Origin: Branchiostoma floridae
Taxonomy: Eukaryota; Chordata; Leptocardii; Amphioxiformes; Branchiostomatidae
Assembly (NCBI RefSeq): GCF_000003815.2
Contig: NC_049992.1
Span: 8,741,671 to 8,805,670 of the forward strand
Reading direction: 5' to 3'
DNA length: 64,000 nt
This document shows, in pieces, positions 21,360 through 34,100 of this stretch (the first letter of the stretch is position 1; each line of letters begins with the position of its first letter). Below the pieces are notes generated by a model, which worked only from the letters and a program-made list of their open reading frames with translations, searched no databases and was not told the DNA's origin. A program made the translations under genes and the position numbers.

Positions 21360-21387
21360 CCTTAGCAACAGCCTTAGCAACACCAAT
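21360..21387 (-). promoter_or_regulatory. Candidate promoter cluster: two RFX-type half-sites plus CCAAT box
   Basis: On the plus strand CCTTAGCAAC occurs twice 12 bp apart (21360-21369, 21372-21381), directly followed by CCAAT (21383-21387). Read in gene direction this is ATTGG, then GTTGCTAAGG twice. GTTGCTA matches RFX half-sites and ATTGG is the NF-Y core. It sits 165-190 bp upstream of the TPM gene ATG in GC-rich sequence. Function is inferred. Confidence 0.45.
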
Positions 21388-22025
21388 CACAGCGTCGTGC
21401 GGGAAAGGCGCGGCAGTCGGTAATTGTTTGGGGGGAAAGGGCAAGAAAGCCACCGGTAGGGTGTAACATAGTACCCAATTGTTACATACGCACCACTTTA
21501 ATATCAACTTCATGTTTAAAGTACCACCAATCCCCCCCTCCCGACTGTATTGCTGCGTTAAAAGTCGCATGCCGGCTCTTAAAAAAGTCTGAAAATTGTG
21601 CAATGTTTCCAGGGATTCGTCATTTTTTGGCTGCATTCCCTATTGTGCGATATGAAAAGAGGCTGACGTGGTCGCATGGTATTGTAATCACAGGAAACCC
21701 AGCGGTTCCAGGGCGCAGTTAACACCCTACACTTACAGTTGTTCATCATTGCCTATAAGAATGATTTAAGTCTCTCAACTCTCAAGTATACGTACATTCA
21801 GGCCCTTGCCAGGTAGATTAACGGATTCCACCCGGTATTTCTCAACCACAGGGTTCGGTTACAGGTGTTTCCGGGACAGGTAAGCCCAGACAGGTACAGG
21901 TATGTGCACACAAACACATACCTGGGCGGCGCGGCGGCTTCAAACCAACAATACCGGCGACATGCCCATATTTAGCATGGCTGCCTTGACGTCATATTCA
22001 AACGATCGGTTGCTCTAAAAATATC
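21388..22025. other. Intergenic between TPM gene and SPEN; no gene seen
   Basis: GC-richer near 21400 (probably promoter-flanking), otherwise ordinary spacer. No ORF with recognisable content. Confidence 0.5.
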
Positions 22026-22360
22026 TCTAACTAAACGAGTTCTCGGGGCTGTTTTTAGTACTTGTACTACGACTTAAAGTAATGTGCGTGTAACACTTAA
22101 CAAAGTGTCATCTATTTCCAAGAAATATCAAGAGAGGTTGGGAAAACGTATAAGAAAGTTAGAATTGATTCGAAGAAAGTCAAAGTTCAAGTTGATTCTA
22201 TCCAAACGAGTTCTCGGGCCGTTTATGGTACTATTGAAATAATAACACTTAACAATGTGTCATTTTTTCCAAGAAATATCAAGAGAGGTTGGGAAAATGT
22301 ATATAAAAGAATGGCGGAATTGATTTGAATAGATAAAGTAAAAAATCAAGTTGATTTCCT
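22026..22360. repeat. Tandem duplication, period about 170 bp
   Basis: Two copies begin AAACGAGTTCTCGGG (about 22034 and 22204). They share AACACTTAACAAxGTGTCAT and TTTCCAAGAAATATCAAGAG, then AGGTTGGGAAAA, and end with AATTGATT and TCAAGTTGATT segments. Roughly 85% identical by eye, non-coding. Confidence 0.85.
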
Positions 22361-24613
22361 GTGTCTGGTTTTGACTTACGTCATGACTTGTTGAGGCAGG
22401 CGGCAAAATCGGAACTTCAAGTTGGCGTGTCTTCCGACAGCGGACGTAAACATGTGACATCAATTCACTCAATAACAGACGACTATAACCATAACGTCAA
22501 GTTCTGTAAATAAACATGACGGCTACGGTGCATTAACCTGTTGTCAGTGTTGACAAGGGGAAGTTCAACGGTTCCGCCAAACGTTCGAGTTGTGATGAGG
22601 CTGGGACAGGGGACATGGCTGAAGGAGGGACTATTCAGTCACGTATGGTTTAGAACTGTTTCGAGTTACAATGTATTCTCCAATCAGAAGTTTCGGTCAG
22701 GAGATTGCAGCCGAAAGAAATCCGACTGGCAACTTCTAACGTTACTAGTAATAGTAGCCCCCGACAGCAAGATCTGCTTGGAGATTAACTTTTGAGTAGA
22801 CGTCGGAGAAGGACGATAACTTGAATCTGACTTCAGCATGCGGTACCTTACGGTATTGCAGAACTTCCAAACCTACCATACAGTAACATGTCGAGGCTCC
22901 GAGTTCGTCCTCTCCGCAATACGTTACTTTAGGCCATGTTGATTTGATGAACTGAACTGATTTGATTATATGGAAGGCACCCTTTGAGAACACCAAAACT
23001 GAGGCGAACGTGTGAATAAAAAGAAGATTGAACATATGACCGAACACACAGAATACCAAACAATAGTTTCTTCATTTTTGTTCTTTCACATCTTCTCTGA
23101 CCTTGGAATGTTACAAAAAAATAACTTACATGCATGACGTTTTCCCATACTTGTTTTTGCAATCAGATATACAGATATACAGTGTTTGGTTATTCTGAAG
23201 CTGCTTTGTACGATTCAAAGTACAGTGTGTTTGAAAACTTGTGTTAGATTTTTTTTTAATTTTTGGAAATACGAAAATTAATTCACGAATATTTATATCC
23301 GACTATCAGACCCGATCATGCAGACCTTACTGTCGACTGTGGACCTAGTTTGCCTTTTCGGTTTATTCTCCGGATGGGCTTTGGCAGAATCAACTTACTA
23401 AGTTCCTCCTTTCCGGCATTGCACATAGGCTAATGCACTACCCAACTTCCCTCACAGACTTCTAGAAGTGGCGCTGGCAAATCGCGAATCACCGACTATA
23501 GTAATCTACTGATCTATACAGACAATAGTAGCTGTCGCCATGAAAGGAACTCCACTGGCAGCAGCGACCTCTGGCGGTAGCCTCCAAACCGGTTAGCAGC
23601 GGCGGGTGAACAGCCGCAAAGAAAGGGGGAGTATAAAAACATACACAGCATTTACATTGCAACAACAAACACCACAGGGTATCTGAAAATGGACAAAATG
23701 CACAAACATAACGGATCTCGTTTGTATACATGGTGGTGAAAACCTGACTACATGTAACATGTAGTTAGATCCCTGACATGTTATCTTCAAACGTTCACCA
23801 TCTACAAGAACTCTGATTAGTTGTAATCTTATGTAGCCTGATTAAATCTCGCTTATAGCAGCCCGCCAAACATCCGCCGGGGAGGAGCCAGTTACAGCCC
23901 TGGATAGTGGAGTTTGTGTTACACAGACTATAATCTCATGTAACTAGATGTAATTAGATAAGCATTTTTAATGGAGGTAAACGAACAAGCGTGAAATTAT
24001 GACTTGTCTTCCAGTATTTTTTCTGGTCTCCTCCATTACATGCACTTGATTTGATACTACGGTGTTTGAGAAGTGATGCGTAGACTTGATATTGTTTCGT
24101 CAGGTATTTCTTTATAAAACTCTGTCTTAATGTGGATTAAGAACTCTGCATTATTCCACATTTTTGATTCGAGGTGTCATTTCATTACAACGCAAAATGT
24201 ACTGCAGTAGATTTATTGTCCTTGTCATTTGCATTCTGCCCTTCATAGTTGCCATATGGCACTTTCTTTGATGAATGTCTTTCTGTAAGGTATTAGATAT
24301 GGCTTCTGTGGCACAATACCAGAAATGATAAATCAAATCAAGTTGACCACAAAAGATTTTGTACTGAGACAATCAAATGAGCTACTAGTATTACTCCAGA
24401 GACAATATGTCTAGACTACTTGTATTCCATTCAAGGTATAGCCGGGCTTCTGCAATTTTATGAAATACTAGTAACCGCATAATAACACCACTTCTTCCAT
24501 ACATAACTAACACAAGAAGCAAAAACATACGAAAATAGAAATATTTTGCGTACGAAGAAAAATTCTTACCTTTGGACAGAGCAATTTCATTTCAAGAAGA
24601 AAAAATATTTGCT
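22361..24613. other. Intergenic; no gene seen
   Basis: No coding sequence recognised. Near 22775 there is a lone GATCTGCTTGGAGATTA, matching one terminus of the 42521 MITE family, with no partner arm. Otherwise ordinary AT-rich spacer. Confidence 0.5.
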
Positions 24614-24685
24614 CTCCGTGTCGGGGAATCGAACCCCGGTCTCCCGCGTGACAGGCGGGGATACTCACCACTATACTAACACGGA
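24614..24685 (-). tRNA. tRNA-Asp (GTC), copy 5
   Basis: Identical 72-nt sequence to copies 1 and 2, minus strand. The 5' flank GCCAA is again shared and T6 follows the 3' end. It lies in the interval upstream of SPEN. Confidence 0.96.
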
Positions 24686-25254
24686 TTGGCATGTCCGGGC
24701 AGTCGGGCATTGTAAGGCTTTATACTATATTTTCCCTACAACAACAAACCACATTAGTGATCACCCCCATATTTTCTTCATTTTCTACGTTAGTATTCAT
24801 ACGTAGAATATAATGTAACCCCTGGATTCACTTTTGGCCGTAATATTTGCGCTAGTAACGTAAAAAGCGACGCAAAAGATGTTGATATCAGGCCACTCTG
24901 TGTATGATGACGTCACGCGGCGCGAGACAAATTGATAGCAGCCAAACATTATTCTGCATCTCTGCATCAATTTCAACCAAGAATATCGTCGTAGCAATAC
25001 AAATAAGATTGTATGATATGAAGTATTATGTTAGTAATTTTTGTATAAAATATTTGTACAATACATGCTTTTGTCTTTAGATACGCATATTTTTCTGTCT
25101 GAAAATTGAGACCGTTTCTGAACGCATCAGCTTGCGGCAGAAATCGTTCGGATCGTCCATGACTGCCAGTGGAAGGGAGGGGAAGTAACTACTGTTTTCC
25201 AAGGATTTTCCACCGGAATTTCCACAGGATTTATCTTAGGAACTACCCTGAAAT
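24686..25254. other. SPEN upstream region and presumed 5' UTR
   Basis: No TATA box stands out close to the ATG. GAGGGGAAGTAAC near 25176 contains an ETS-type GGAAG core. The transcription start cannot be placed from sequence. Confidence 0.4.
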
Positions 25255-25337
25255 ATGGTCAGAGAAACTAGGCACTTGTGGGTCGGGAATTTACCGGATA
25301 ACGTGCGCGAGGAGCGTATCATCGAACATTTCAAACG
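25255..25337 (+). CDS. SPEN: SPEN exon 1 (start codon, first half of RRM1)
   Basis: ATG at 25255 in AATATGG context. 27 codons plus CG, then donor GTGAGTG. It encodes the first strand and helix of RRM1 through HFK; the split Arg codon is completed by exon 2. Confidence 0.95.
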
Positions 25338-28064
25338 GTGAGTGTACTTGGTTGGATGGGTGCTGGGGGTAGAGGCGGTTGGGGGCGGGTAGTTTCCGAA
25401 CGGCTTCCGCTATCCTGACCAAAACACACAATTATCCACTGCCTACACTTTCCATGTGATGGACAGTTGCTCAATTATCCGTCTGTGTGTACGTCAGAGG
25501 GGTATCTTTCGTCTAAACGCCCCTTATTGTGGGGTATTAGGTGCAGAAGTCGCCGTATGCTGGTTGGAAACATGGCGGGGCCGCTGGCAGGCGCACGAGA
25601 TCTCCAGACGTGCTACTCACTCTGCCGCGCCGCACAGACACTGTCACCCGTCCGCCTACCTCCCCCTTAACGTGCCATTTTATCATGTGGACACTCCGTG
25701 TGCGTGTTTTGGACGGTTTTACGTCGGATGCCATTCTATGGGAGAATTTAGCAAATGAGTGGTTGCGTGTCTTTGTTGTTGCCTTGTGGAAAATCGCTTG
25801 CACGGCGAGGCAAAAAAGGGGGAGGGGGTCGGGTCAGGGTCGGCGTTGTTTACACACGATGTTCAATACGACAACGCAGTGACACAAAGGGGGAATGTTT
25901 GCTGTGCGGTGAACCTATTTGGTGGAGGGACGTCTGCTGAACCTAGTAGCAGCGTTAAATGTAGAATTACCATTGATTTGGAAAATGAGTTACAAAGAGA
26001 GAGCAGCTGGACAAAGAATAGCTGTATGCTTGCAGATGATTTGTGAGGTATCATTTGTAACTGAAAGAGTTCACGACAGGAACAGGTGTATTGCAGAAAG
26101 CATACCTATCATTTTGTGGAAACAGATGTCATGCCCATTAGTTTATGGTATTATATCCTTTTGAAGGTAATTCCTGCAGTTTTTGTGCATTTGCAACAGC
26201 TCAGTCAAGGTTAAATTTGTAACTTGAGCCTGCAACCAGTGGTCTTTGAATTTGTGTTTTGAAAGATTTACAGAAATGGCCGCAGGGTTTCAGACTATTA
26301 GATTTTGATACACGATAAAAGCCGCAAGGTCATTGTTTGAACTGTTTATACACTGTAACTTATAATTGTTTAGGGCTCAAAGTATTTTTTTTTTTCTCTT
26401 GCTTAGAACTATAGATATGAGATTCATAATATGGAGCACACCTTTTTTCCTAGAATTTTTGCCTGCAATGTTAAAAGTTCTGAAATTTCCAAAAATTTGG
26501 AGGTTACTATGTACTACATAATGTAGTAGATTCATATTGTCCTATGATAAACCAAGCCGATGAAGACATTTACTGAATATATCTTTGTATTTTTTCTTGG
26601 AAAATATGTGTCTTTGGTGTATGGATAGAGCTATATCAAAGGAAGACTAATGTTGATATCAGTTCAGACAGAAAATGACTTGTTTTATGCATACATTGGT
26701 GTGAGTATAAGTTGTGTGGCAGTCTGCTTTATAAAGTTTATTGCAGGAAAATTTATCGCACAATATATGGGTATGTTAGTAACTTACTAGTGTAAGAGTG
26801 TAAACCTCCGAGACATTAATGGAATACTAGTAACATTATATATTTCTTAGTGAAACTGCAAACAGTATTTTAGTTGAAGTGCCTCTACTACATTTATTTC
26901 AGTTTCCATGTTACGTGGTATATAACACCCAGTATAACAGCAAGCATATACACCAGCAAGCTGATGGAATTATTGCTACACATATCTCTATTTTATGAGA
27001 AGTTGTGCTGTACATTACTCTTCAGTTCGTAGGCATAAACAGGTCTGAGTTGGGGGTTATCCAAGGTAAGCTGTCGTAAACAATCAGCTGAACAAAAAGC
27101 AGGGGGTCCTGTTTGTAGAGCAGGGCTTTTCACTGCTATTGTCTGGTGTTTTTATGTTGAAGCGACCCCTGGGAAAGGACACCAACTGGTTTGCTATGAA
27201 TAAATGATTACCTCAGACAGTAGGGGTGTGGGTATTAGGGGGGTAAGCCATTAGATTACACAGGCAGGGTTCCACTATTGTTTGTTTTGACAACTCAGTA
27301 GACTCTACAAGGTTTCAAACATTTTCTTTTTAGAACATCGTGACGGTTACGCACTATTAACCTGTTTGAATTATTGTGTTTTGGGTACCCTGAAGTTCAT
27401 CACTTCTAAGGATGGTACAGTACTTTTTCTATTGTGTGTAAAAAGACACACTCACAGTCTCACTGTAATTTGCATTACACAAGCCACAGGGTTGAGTCAT
27501 TTGTTGTTTGGGGTCTTTCGCCTAAACCATGTGTTTGTATTGTGAATTGAGATTGTAGTTGTCTTTGTATAACTTTTGTGCTGAGGTTGACTTGACTGTT
27601 TTGTATGGTAGTTCTGTATTTTTTGAAAAGGCACTAGGTTCTTCCTGTTATGTATTTGCTGATTTTTTAGCAATGCTCCAACATTACCTCCACGAAAGTA
27701 GGAGGTTATGCATCAAGCAGGGCCTGTCTGTATATACTTTGTGTGTTATGGGGTCTGTTTGTCTCATATGCTAACGACAGAACTGCTGAATTGATTGCTT
27801 TTGAAGTTGCTGGTTGTGACAAAAACTGGACATAATTAGTTAGATTTTGTGCATATTGGTTGCTTTCCTAGTTGAATATTGTATTCAGGAATGACCATAC
27901 GTGGACTAACTGTGTTCGGTGCAAATTTGCTATGAATATTGTCAGCTCTACAGTAGTTTTTTTTTTTTCATTTGCATATTGCTGAAGTAGATAGGGGACC
28001 TGGCTTCTCTTTGAAGTCAAGACCTTTAGTTTCCAGAATCCAGATTAGCTGTGGTGGTGCAGTC

Positions 28065-28118
<54 letters not shown>

Positions 28119-31100
28119 CTCATTTAAAAAACGTGACGATATTATACTATCATGAACCAGCACATAATGATAGCCTGATTGTAAATATTATATACCATGT
28201 GTAAGATAGATTAGTCTGTTAGATTTTTAGATACTAGTAACTCATGTAGTGTTCTGTTCTGTATGTATTGTATGTTCAAGTTGCCAAACACTGTATCCTC
28301 TACAATTGTTGTGCAATAAAGTTCTTCTTCTAAAGTTCTTCTATGTTGTTTATCAGGTCTCTGGCTCTAAAATCTCCAGCTTGTGCTATTACTGTATCAT
28401 CCCCCAGGCAGGCACATGTGTTGTTTGTCAGGCATCCACCCTCCCCAGAACTACTAATGTGTAGTCCCTGTGCTATTTGTCATGTAAAGTGCAGCTGGCA
28501 TTCAGACAGACCCCAGGGACATAAATAGAGGCTGTTTTTTTCTGGTGGAGCGTGTACAGTGTATGTCCTCCACTGTTTGGCAGTGCTACATTTGCATAAG
28601 AGGGCATTTCAGTGGGTTATTTCAGGAGGGTTGTTTGTCTACAGGATCTGGTGGCAAGTTGACCCACCCCAGACCAGTTTTGAGCTGAAACTTTTTATCT
28701 GGGTGATTGTTCAGTGAAGCATATTTTTTAAATTACCAGATCTAGTATTGGAAATAAAGGATACAGCACTTGTAGGGTTGTGGTGGCCTTTAACATAGAA
28801 AACAATGAAAAACAAGAAACTGAAGTTCTGTTGTCCTTTTCCACTGTTTTTCATACAGCTTTGCACATGATAATTTTTGTGTGTTTGGTTTGTCAGGTAC
28901 TTGTCAACCCATTATCTAAGTTGTTGTTTTCACAGGGTTGTTCCAAATGACTGGTTTGCACACCCCATTGCCTGATTATGTAATACGATCTGAAATGAAG
29001 AAGGGGGAAGAACACTACAGTAGACCTGCTGGCCATGTGTTTTCTATCTTGATCATGACCTCAGGCACACTTGCTAGGTACACACCCATGGAGTTGGCCA
29101 GTTTTCTGGATACAGGAGTCTGTTTTCGTTCTGGTTCCGTTTTTGTTTATATAGAGAAAAAGAGGCACTGAGGAGACACAGCTGAGGGTCTCAAGTTGTT
29201 GGCACGAATATTTTGACATTGGCACTGTAGTGTGGTGTAGGTCCTTTGTCTGTAGAACCAGCCTGATCTGGTTTTGTCTTGTTTGTAGTTTTCTCTTTGT
29301 GGGCAGTACATCAACAACCTTACAAGTCTGGAACAGCTTATAGATGTGTATCGGTTTCGAGACGACTCGGCACCTGAGACAACTCGGCCCTAGTCGGCAC
29401 CATACTTACTTGGCACATAACTTTTATATTTTGCACTCGAAAAATGATAATCCTCATCATTCCGGCAGCATAATAAGTGACATAAGAATGTACAAATCAA
29501 TCTCACCCCACGAGGTAACGTTTTGGATACAAATTTTTAGGATACAAGATCCCCAAAACATGTTGCGGGCCGCGCCGGCGACGCCATTTTTTAGTTGTTA
29601 TATCGGCGTTCTTTCACGATGTCACTCTACTTCTCTTCTATATCACCGTGTTTGCAAGTTAGTACAAATGAAAATAGATGTAATAAGCAGTTCAATATAT
29701 TTTGTTGGTCATAAATTACAACTGTTTGTAGGTTTCAAAAACGCGTTGAGATGACCGATCTGATGTAGAGCCTCGGCCGTTCAAAGTTAACGTACCTTGA
29801 AGTGACGTTCAGAGCCTCAAAATGTCCGTAAAATTGTGCCGACTGTATGACTTACAAGTCAGAGAAATGTTTTGCAGTTAAACATCTTGCATTTCTCACA
29901 AACTTTCACAATTTTATGTCATATTCTTGGTGCCAAGTTTTCTCACTTGGCTAGGTGCCGAGTCGTCCCAGGTGCCGAGTTGTCCTGATACCATGTGTAT
30001 CATGTGGTAGACACTGTTGGTCTCTGTAGGATTGCTGTAGGGTTGATGCAAAAGTAGAATTTTACCATGCTCAGTATTGACCATGAACATGGTTCTCTCT
30101 GCTATGTTTTTTTAATGAAATTATGGGGCAGTTGTATATATCTATTCTTGGTGGAGATAAGCGTTCAGAACCCCTGCTCTTGTCCCAAACATTGGGATCA
30201 TTGCAAGAGGTATTGATACTAGGTTGTATGTCACATTGGCTGGTGTTTGTTTTCAGCAGTAGGGACATAGCTCAGACACTTGCCCCTTTTCTTGTTCCGC
30301 CTAAAAATAGAAGTAGAATTGCCTCAGAGCAATATGTATAGTAACTGGTGATAAGTAAGGTAGTACACATACTAACAGTGCAAAATTGGAATTTGGGCAA
30401 CTTACTGGCTCAAGCAAAAGCTGTTCCATATGTGGCTGATTAGTTGCAATAGAACTGAACCTTGTAATGGTAGAAAACTGTTTTGTTTCTTTGATAAACT
30501 TGTATATTAATTCATTGTGGAAAGCTAGATTTTGTTGTGATGAAATACTACATATCCGTCAGCATTATTATCTCCTAAAATCTTCCCAGCCTTTTCTAAT
30601 AGGAACAATTTTGTTGAACAAAGCAGTATAGGCGGTTAGAAAACTTAGATGAGGTTGTGGCTGATTGTTTGCCCAAGCCTTTGTGTGCTGACGTGGCCAG
30701 TTCCATTCCACCTTTGCCCTGGTGCCAGAGTCTAATCAGGAGCACTGTGCTATAACATGGCAACCCCTTCTGGTCTGTGGACAAAGTTGGTCTGCAATAA
30801 AGTCATGTTTTTTATGGAAGCAATAAAAAAAAAATACGCAGTACCATATAGTATAGGACTCAAAGTACTTGGTGCATTTGTACATGTATTGCTTTTGTAC
30901 ACCCAGACATGGATTCATTCTTGTAATGGTTGTGTGGGTGCACTGGTGTACCCAGATATTTGAATAGGGTTACATACATAAATGTAACACTACTATACAG
31001 CATAGCCTTGGCATTTACGTGTTACAAAAATAATAAAATCTTTGTTGAATTACGTCGTTTAAGATCAGAAAATAGCCATAGAATTTTGTGCATCCCAATT

Positions 31101-34100
31101 AATTTATCTAAGCTTGAAGCTGTTGGCAAATTTTAGTTTTTTATCACTGACATTCTACATTCAGATTATTTGGTACACGGAAAGCTTTAAACTAGGTACA
31201 CTGGCTCTTTTTAAAAATACATTTCTACAAATGCAGTAGGTATAACAGTACACTTCTTCCAATTTTGTGTGTGTTCGATAATTATGACCTTAGATTAGTT
31301 TGGTAGAAAATCTGATACTGTATTTGAAGTCTAGGCAGGTTTCAGTACCCTTTGTGCCCCGGTTGCATATGGACAAAACATCATAGCCGACACGTCAGCA
31401 GTTTTTTATGTACTGCATATATTACAGACACACCATGATGTCATCATGTCTCCCTATTGGTCTCCAGCATACTCATTATGAAATGTGCTTCAGGGCAATA
31501 AATCTATGGAGATGGTTGCACTTTCAGGTGTAATTTCATTATTCAGACCGTAGTGGTACGTGAATTACGCATAACATAAGTAGGAAAATGGACTACGCAC
31601 TGATGACACACAATCATGAGTCGAGCAAACAGAATACCAAACTGGCTGAACATATTCTTGATACATGTTTATTGGTGTAGAAAGCTAGCCACAGCAAACT
31701 GGTTAAAGCTAAATGCTACAATATCAAAATCAGTGCTGTCTCTAGGACCCGTCCCTTCATCCTGGACAAAAATTTGTTTTTTGGGATGGAAAAAGTTTAA
31801 GTCTTCATCATGACATGAAATTGATGGAATATATTTTCGTCATTTTATGATTTAACAACGAAAAAAGCTCCCAAGCAATGAATGGGATGAAAAGAAATAA
31901 AGCTGGAAACAAAACAGGTTTTCATCCAGGTAAGGCAGTAACAGCAGTGCTGAGCTAGCTCCTCTTGATACATTCCAGGTAGACGTGACATCATCTCATA
32001 TTTATAGGCTTGCTGTCCTGCATGGTAAGTAAGCCATAGTAGCCATTAATATGTGAATAGGTGTAGTGATCCATTTTTTGCTCGCACAAGCATACGCTGT
32101 ACTGTCCTAGTATTAAAATTGGTTGACTCTTCTGTCTTAGATTGTACATGCTGTAGCTATGCTAAACCGATGTGCTGCATATAGATACGTGTTGATAGTA
32201 TTATAGCCTCTGAAGTAAAAGTAAGCTAATGAAATTGCATTGTAAAAGAATATCATGTCACGTGTAATGTATATTTACATACCTGGTAGTAGGCAGAGAA
32301 TGCAAGTGTGGAAACCTGAATATGCACTTAGCTGTAATGAAAACATCTATAGGCAGGAACTCATTTGCTTCTTTTAATCTTGAAGAATTTTTCTTGGAAG
32401 CTTTTAGGATCAGATTGAGGTTTGGACTGTAATCTCAACAAGGTATCCTAAGTGGTGGGAAGTGTCTGTATTCTGAACACGTACCATCGTGTAATGGTTA
32501 ACCCAGAATTCAGATGAAGTGCGGCGTGACAGAAAGAAAGCTTTTAGCCAGCCTGACATGTCGGTATGATGTGTGGAATAATGAATAGAACATGGGTAGA
32601 GCTATTACTATTAGTATTCTTACCACATCTCAGATTAGAAGTGCGAGGGCAGAAACTGAACTCGGCTGATTCAGAAAGGGGCCTGCTGGATATTTTTTCC
32701 ATAAGGCATAATCCACGTAAAGCTTAACCAACGGGTGATTGAATTTAATGTAATATCTCTCTTGGATAACACATCTAGAGTCTCCTGTTCAGTCTTGTAT
32801 AGAGGTAATGGCCAACAGGTCCAGGAAACTCAAGGGGAAAAGGGTCAGCTTTCTGTTTTAGAGTCTGTGATAATGTGTTTCTTATGCACAGTATAATGAA
32901 ATCGTATTTGCTGTGGATTGAGTATTGCAATTGGTATTTTTGTATGCATTCAAACCTTGGAAAAAATATTAGTCGATTTTGCAGAAAGAGTGGATAAATG
33001 ATTGAATCATGCAAATGTTCAGGAAGGTGGTGAGGACATTTGTGCAGACCTCGCTGAACTCCAGACTCCTACAGAATATTGATGTTGGTTTGTGGGGCGG
33101 AATGAAGTCAGGGCACTTTATGGAGGTCACTCAGATGGAAGAAATGTGTTTTTACTTTCCTTGACAGGAGGGCGCGTTGTCTTGGTTTCATACGAATAAG
33201 GGGGCCTGAAGCCTTTTTCTGTAAAGCGTAGTCAGCCGTTTTAATCTTATGTGATCTGTGATATAGACTGCTCCAATTCATTGGGTGGTTGAATTTAATG
33301 TAATGCGTTTTGTGGGTTTCAAATTCTACCTTTATTGCATCCATAAAGCCTCTCCTTCTGTGTTATAAGTGCAGAGAATTTTGAGTGATTCGTAATACAC
33401 TACCCCTTACCCAGCCCCCCTTTAGTATGGTGGACATATCTCACCAGGCATGGCGGAACCGATCGGCCTGATTAGATTTTACTTTGATGCTAATCAGTAT
33501 TAATGAGTTCAGACTTCAATCTGACAGCAAAGGGGTTATAAACCAGGGAGCAGCAAATCAGATATGCGCAAGGTGGGGTATTGATTCGCTGCCCGCAGAA
33601 CGACAGAGTTCCAATCTCCCCGCGTTCCCCCCCGCTGCAGAGCTTCCTGGATATTGAGCGTTGATTGCGGCCGGCACGAGGGAAATGGAATATCGATCGT
33701 CGGAACGCTAAGCTCTAATGGAAAGGCTGTGCTGTGCATGCATAAACGCTAACCCAGTGTAAAGAGAGCTGTGAGTGGAATGTTTAAAAAGGGAGTATGC
33801 AGACTACAATGGTACACATTAGTCTACCGACCTAAGAGCTTTTAATTGGTTAGGGATTATTTTAAAAGCAGGAGAACTCTTTTCCTTCATGCATTATCTC
33901 CTGGTAGAGACAAGTATGGAATACTTTCTATATAGTTCATAACATACGGTGGTATTTTTCCAACGTCATCGTTTGTGAAAGGGACTTAATTGGAAGGTGC
34001 TTTGGATTATTCATTTATCACATATTGACCCTGTTCTCAATGTGGTCTTAATTTCAAAGCATCAAAGATACTGAGTACAGATCATAGATTATTGCAGACC

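Noticed and set aside
22765-22795. Single GATCTGCTTGGAGATTA terminus as a MITE
   Set aside because: No partner arm or target duplication found nearby; possible eroded end only.
25456-25882. Two overlapping 100-113 codon frames after SPEN exon 1
   Set aside because: GC-rich intron start keeps several frames open; no domain, and exon 1 joins exon 2 in perfect phase without it.
29344-29754. 136-codon frame
   Set aside because: Lies within the 640-bp non-autonomous transposon and has no transposase motif.
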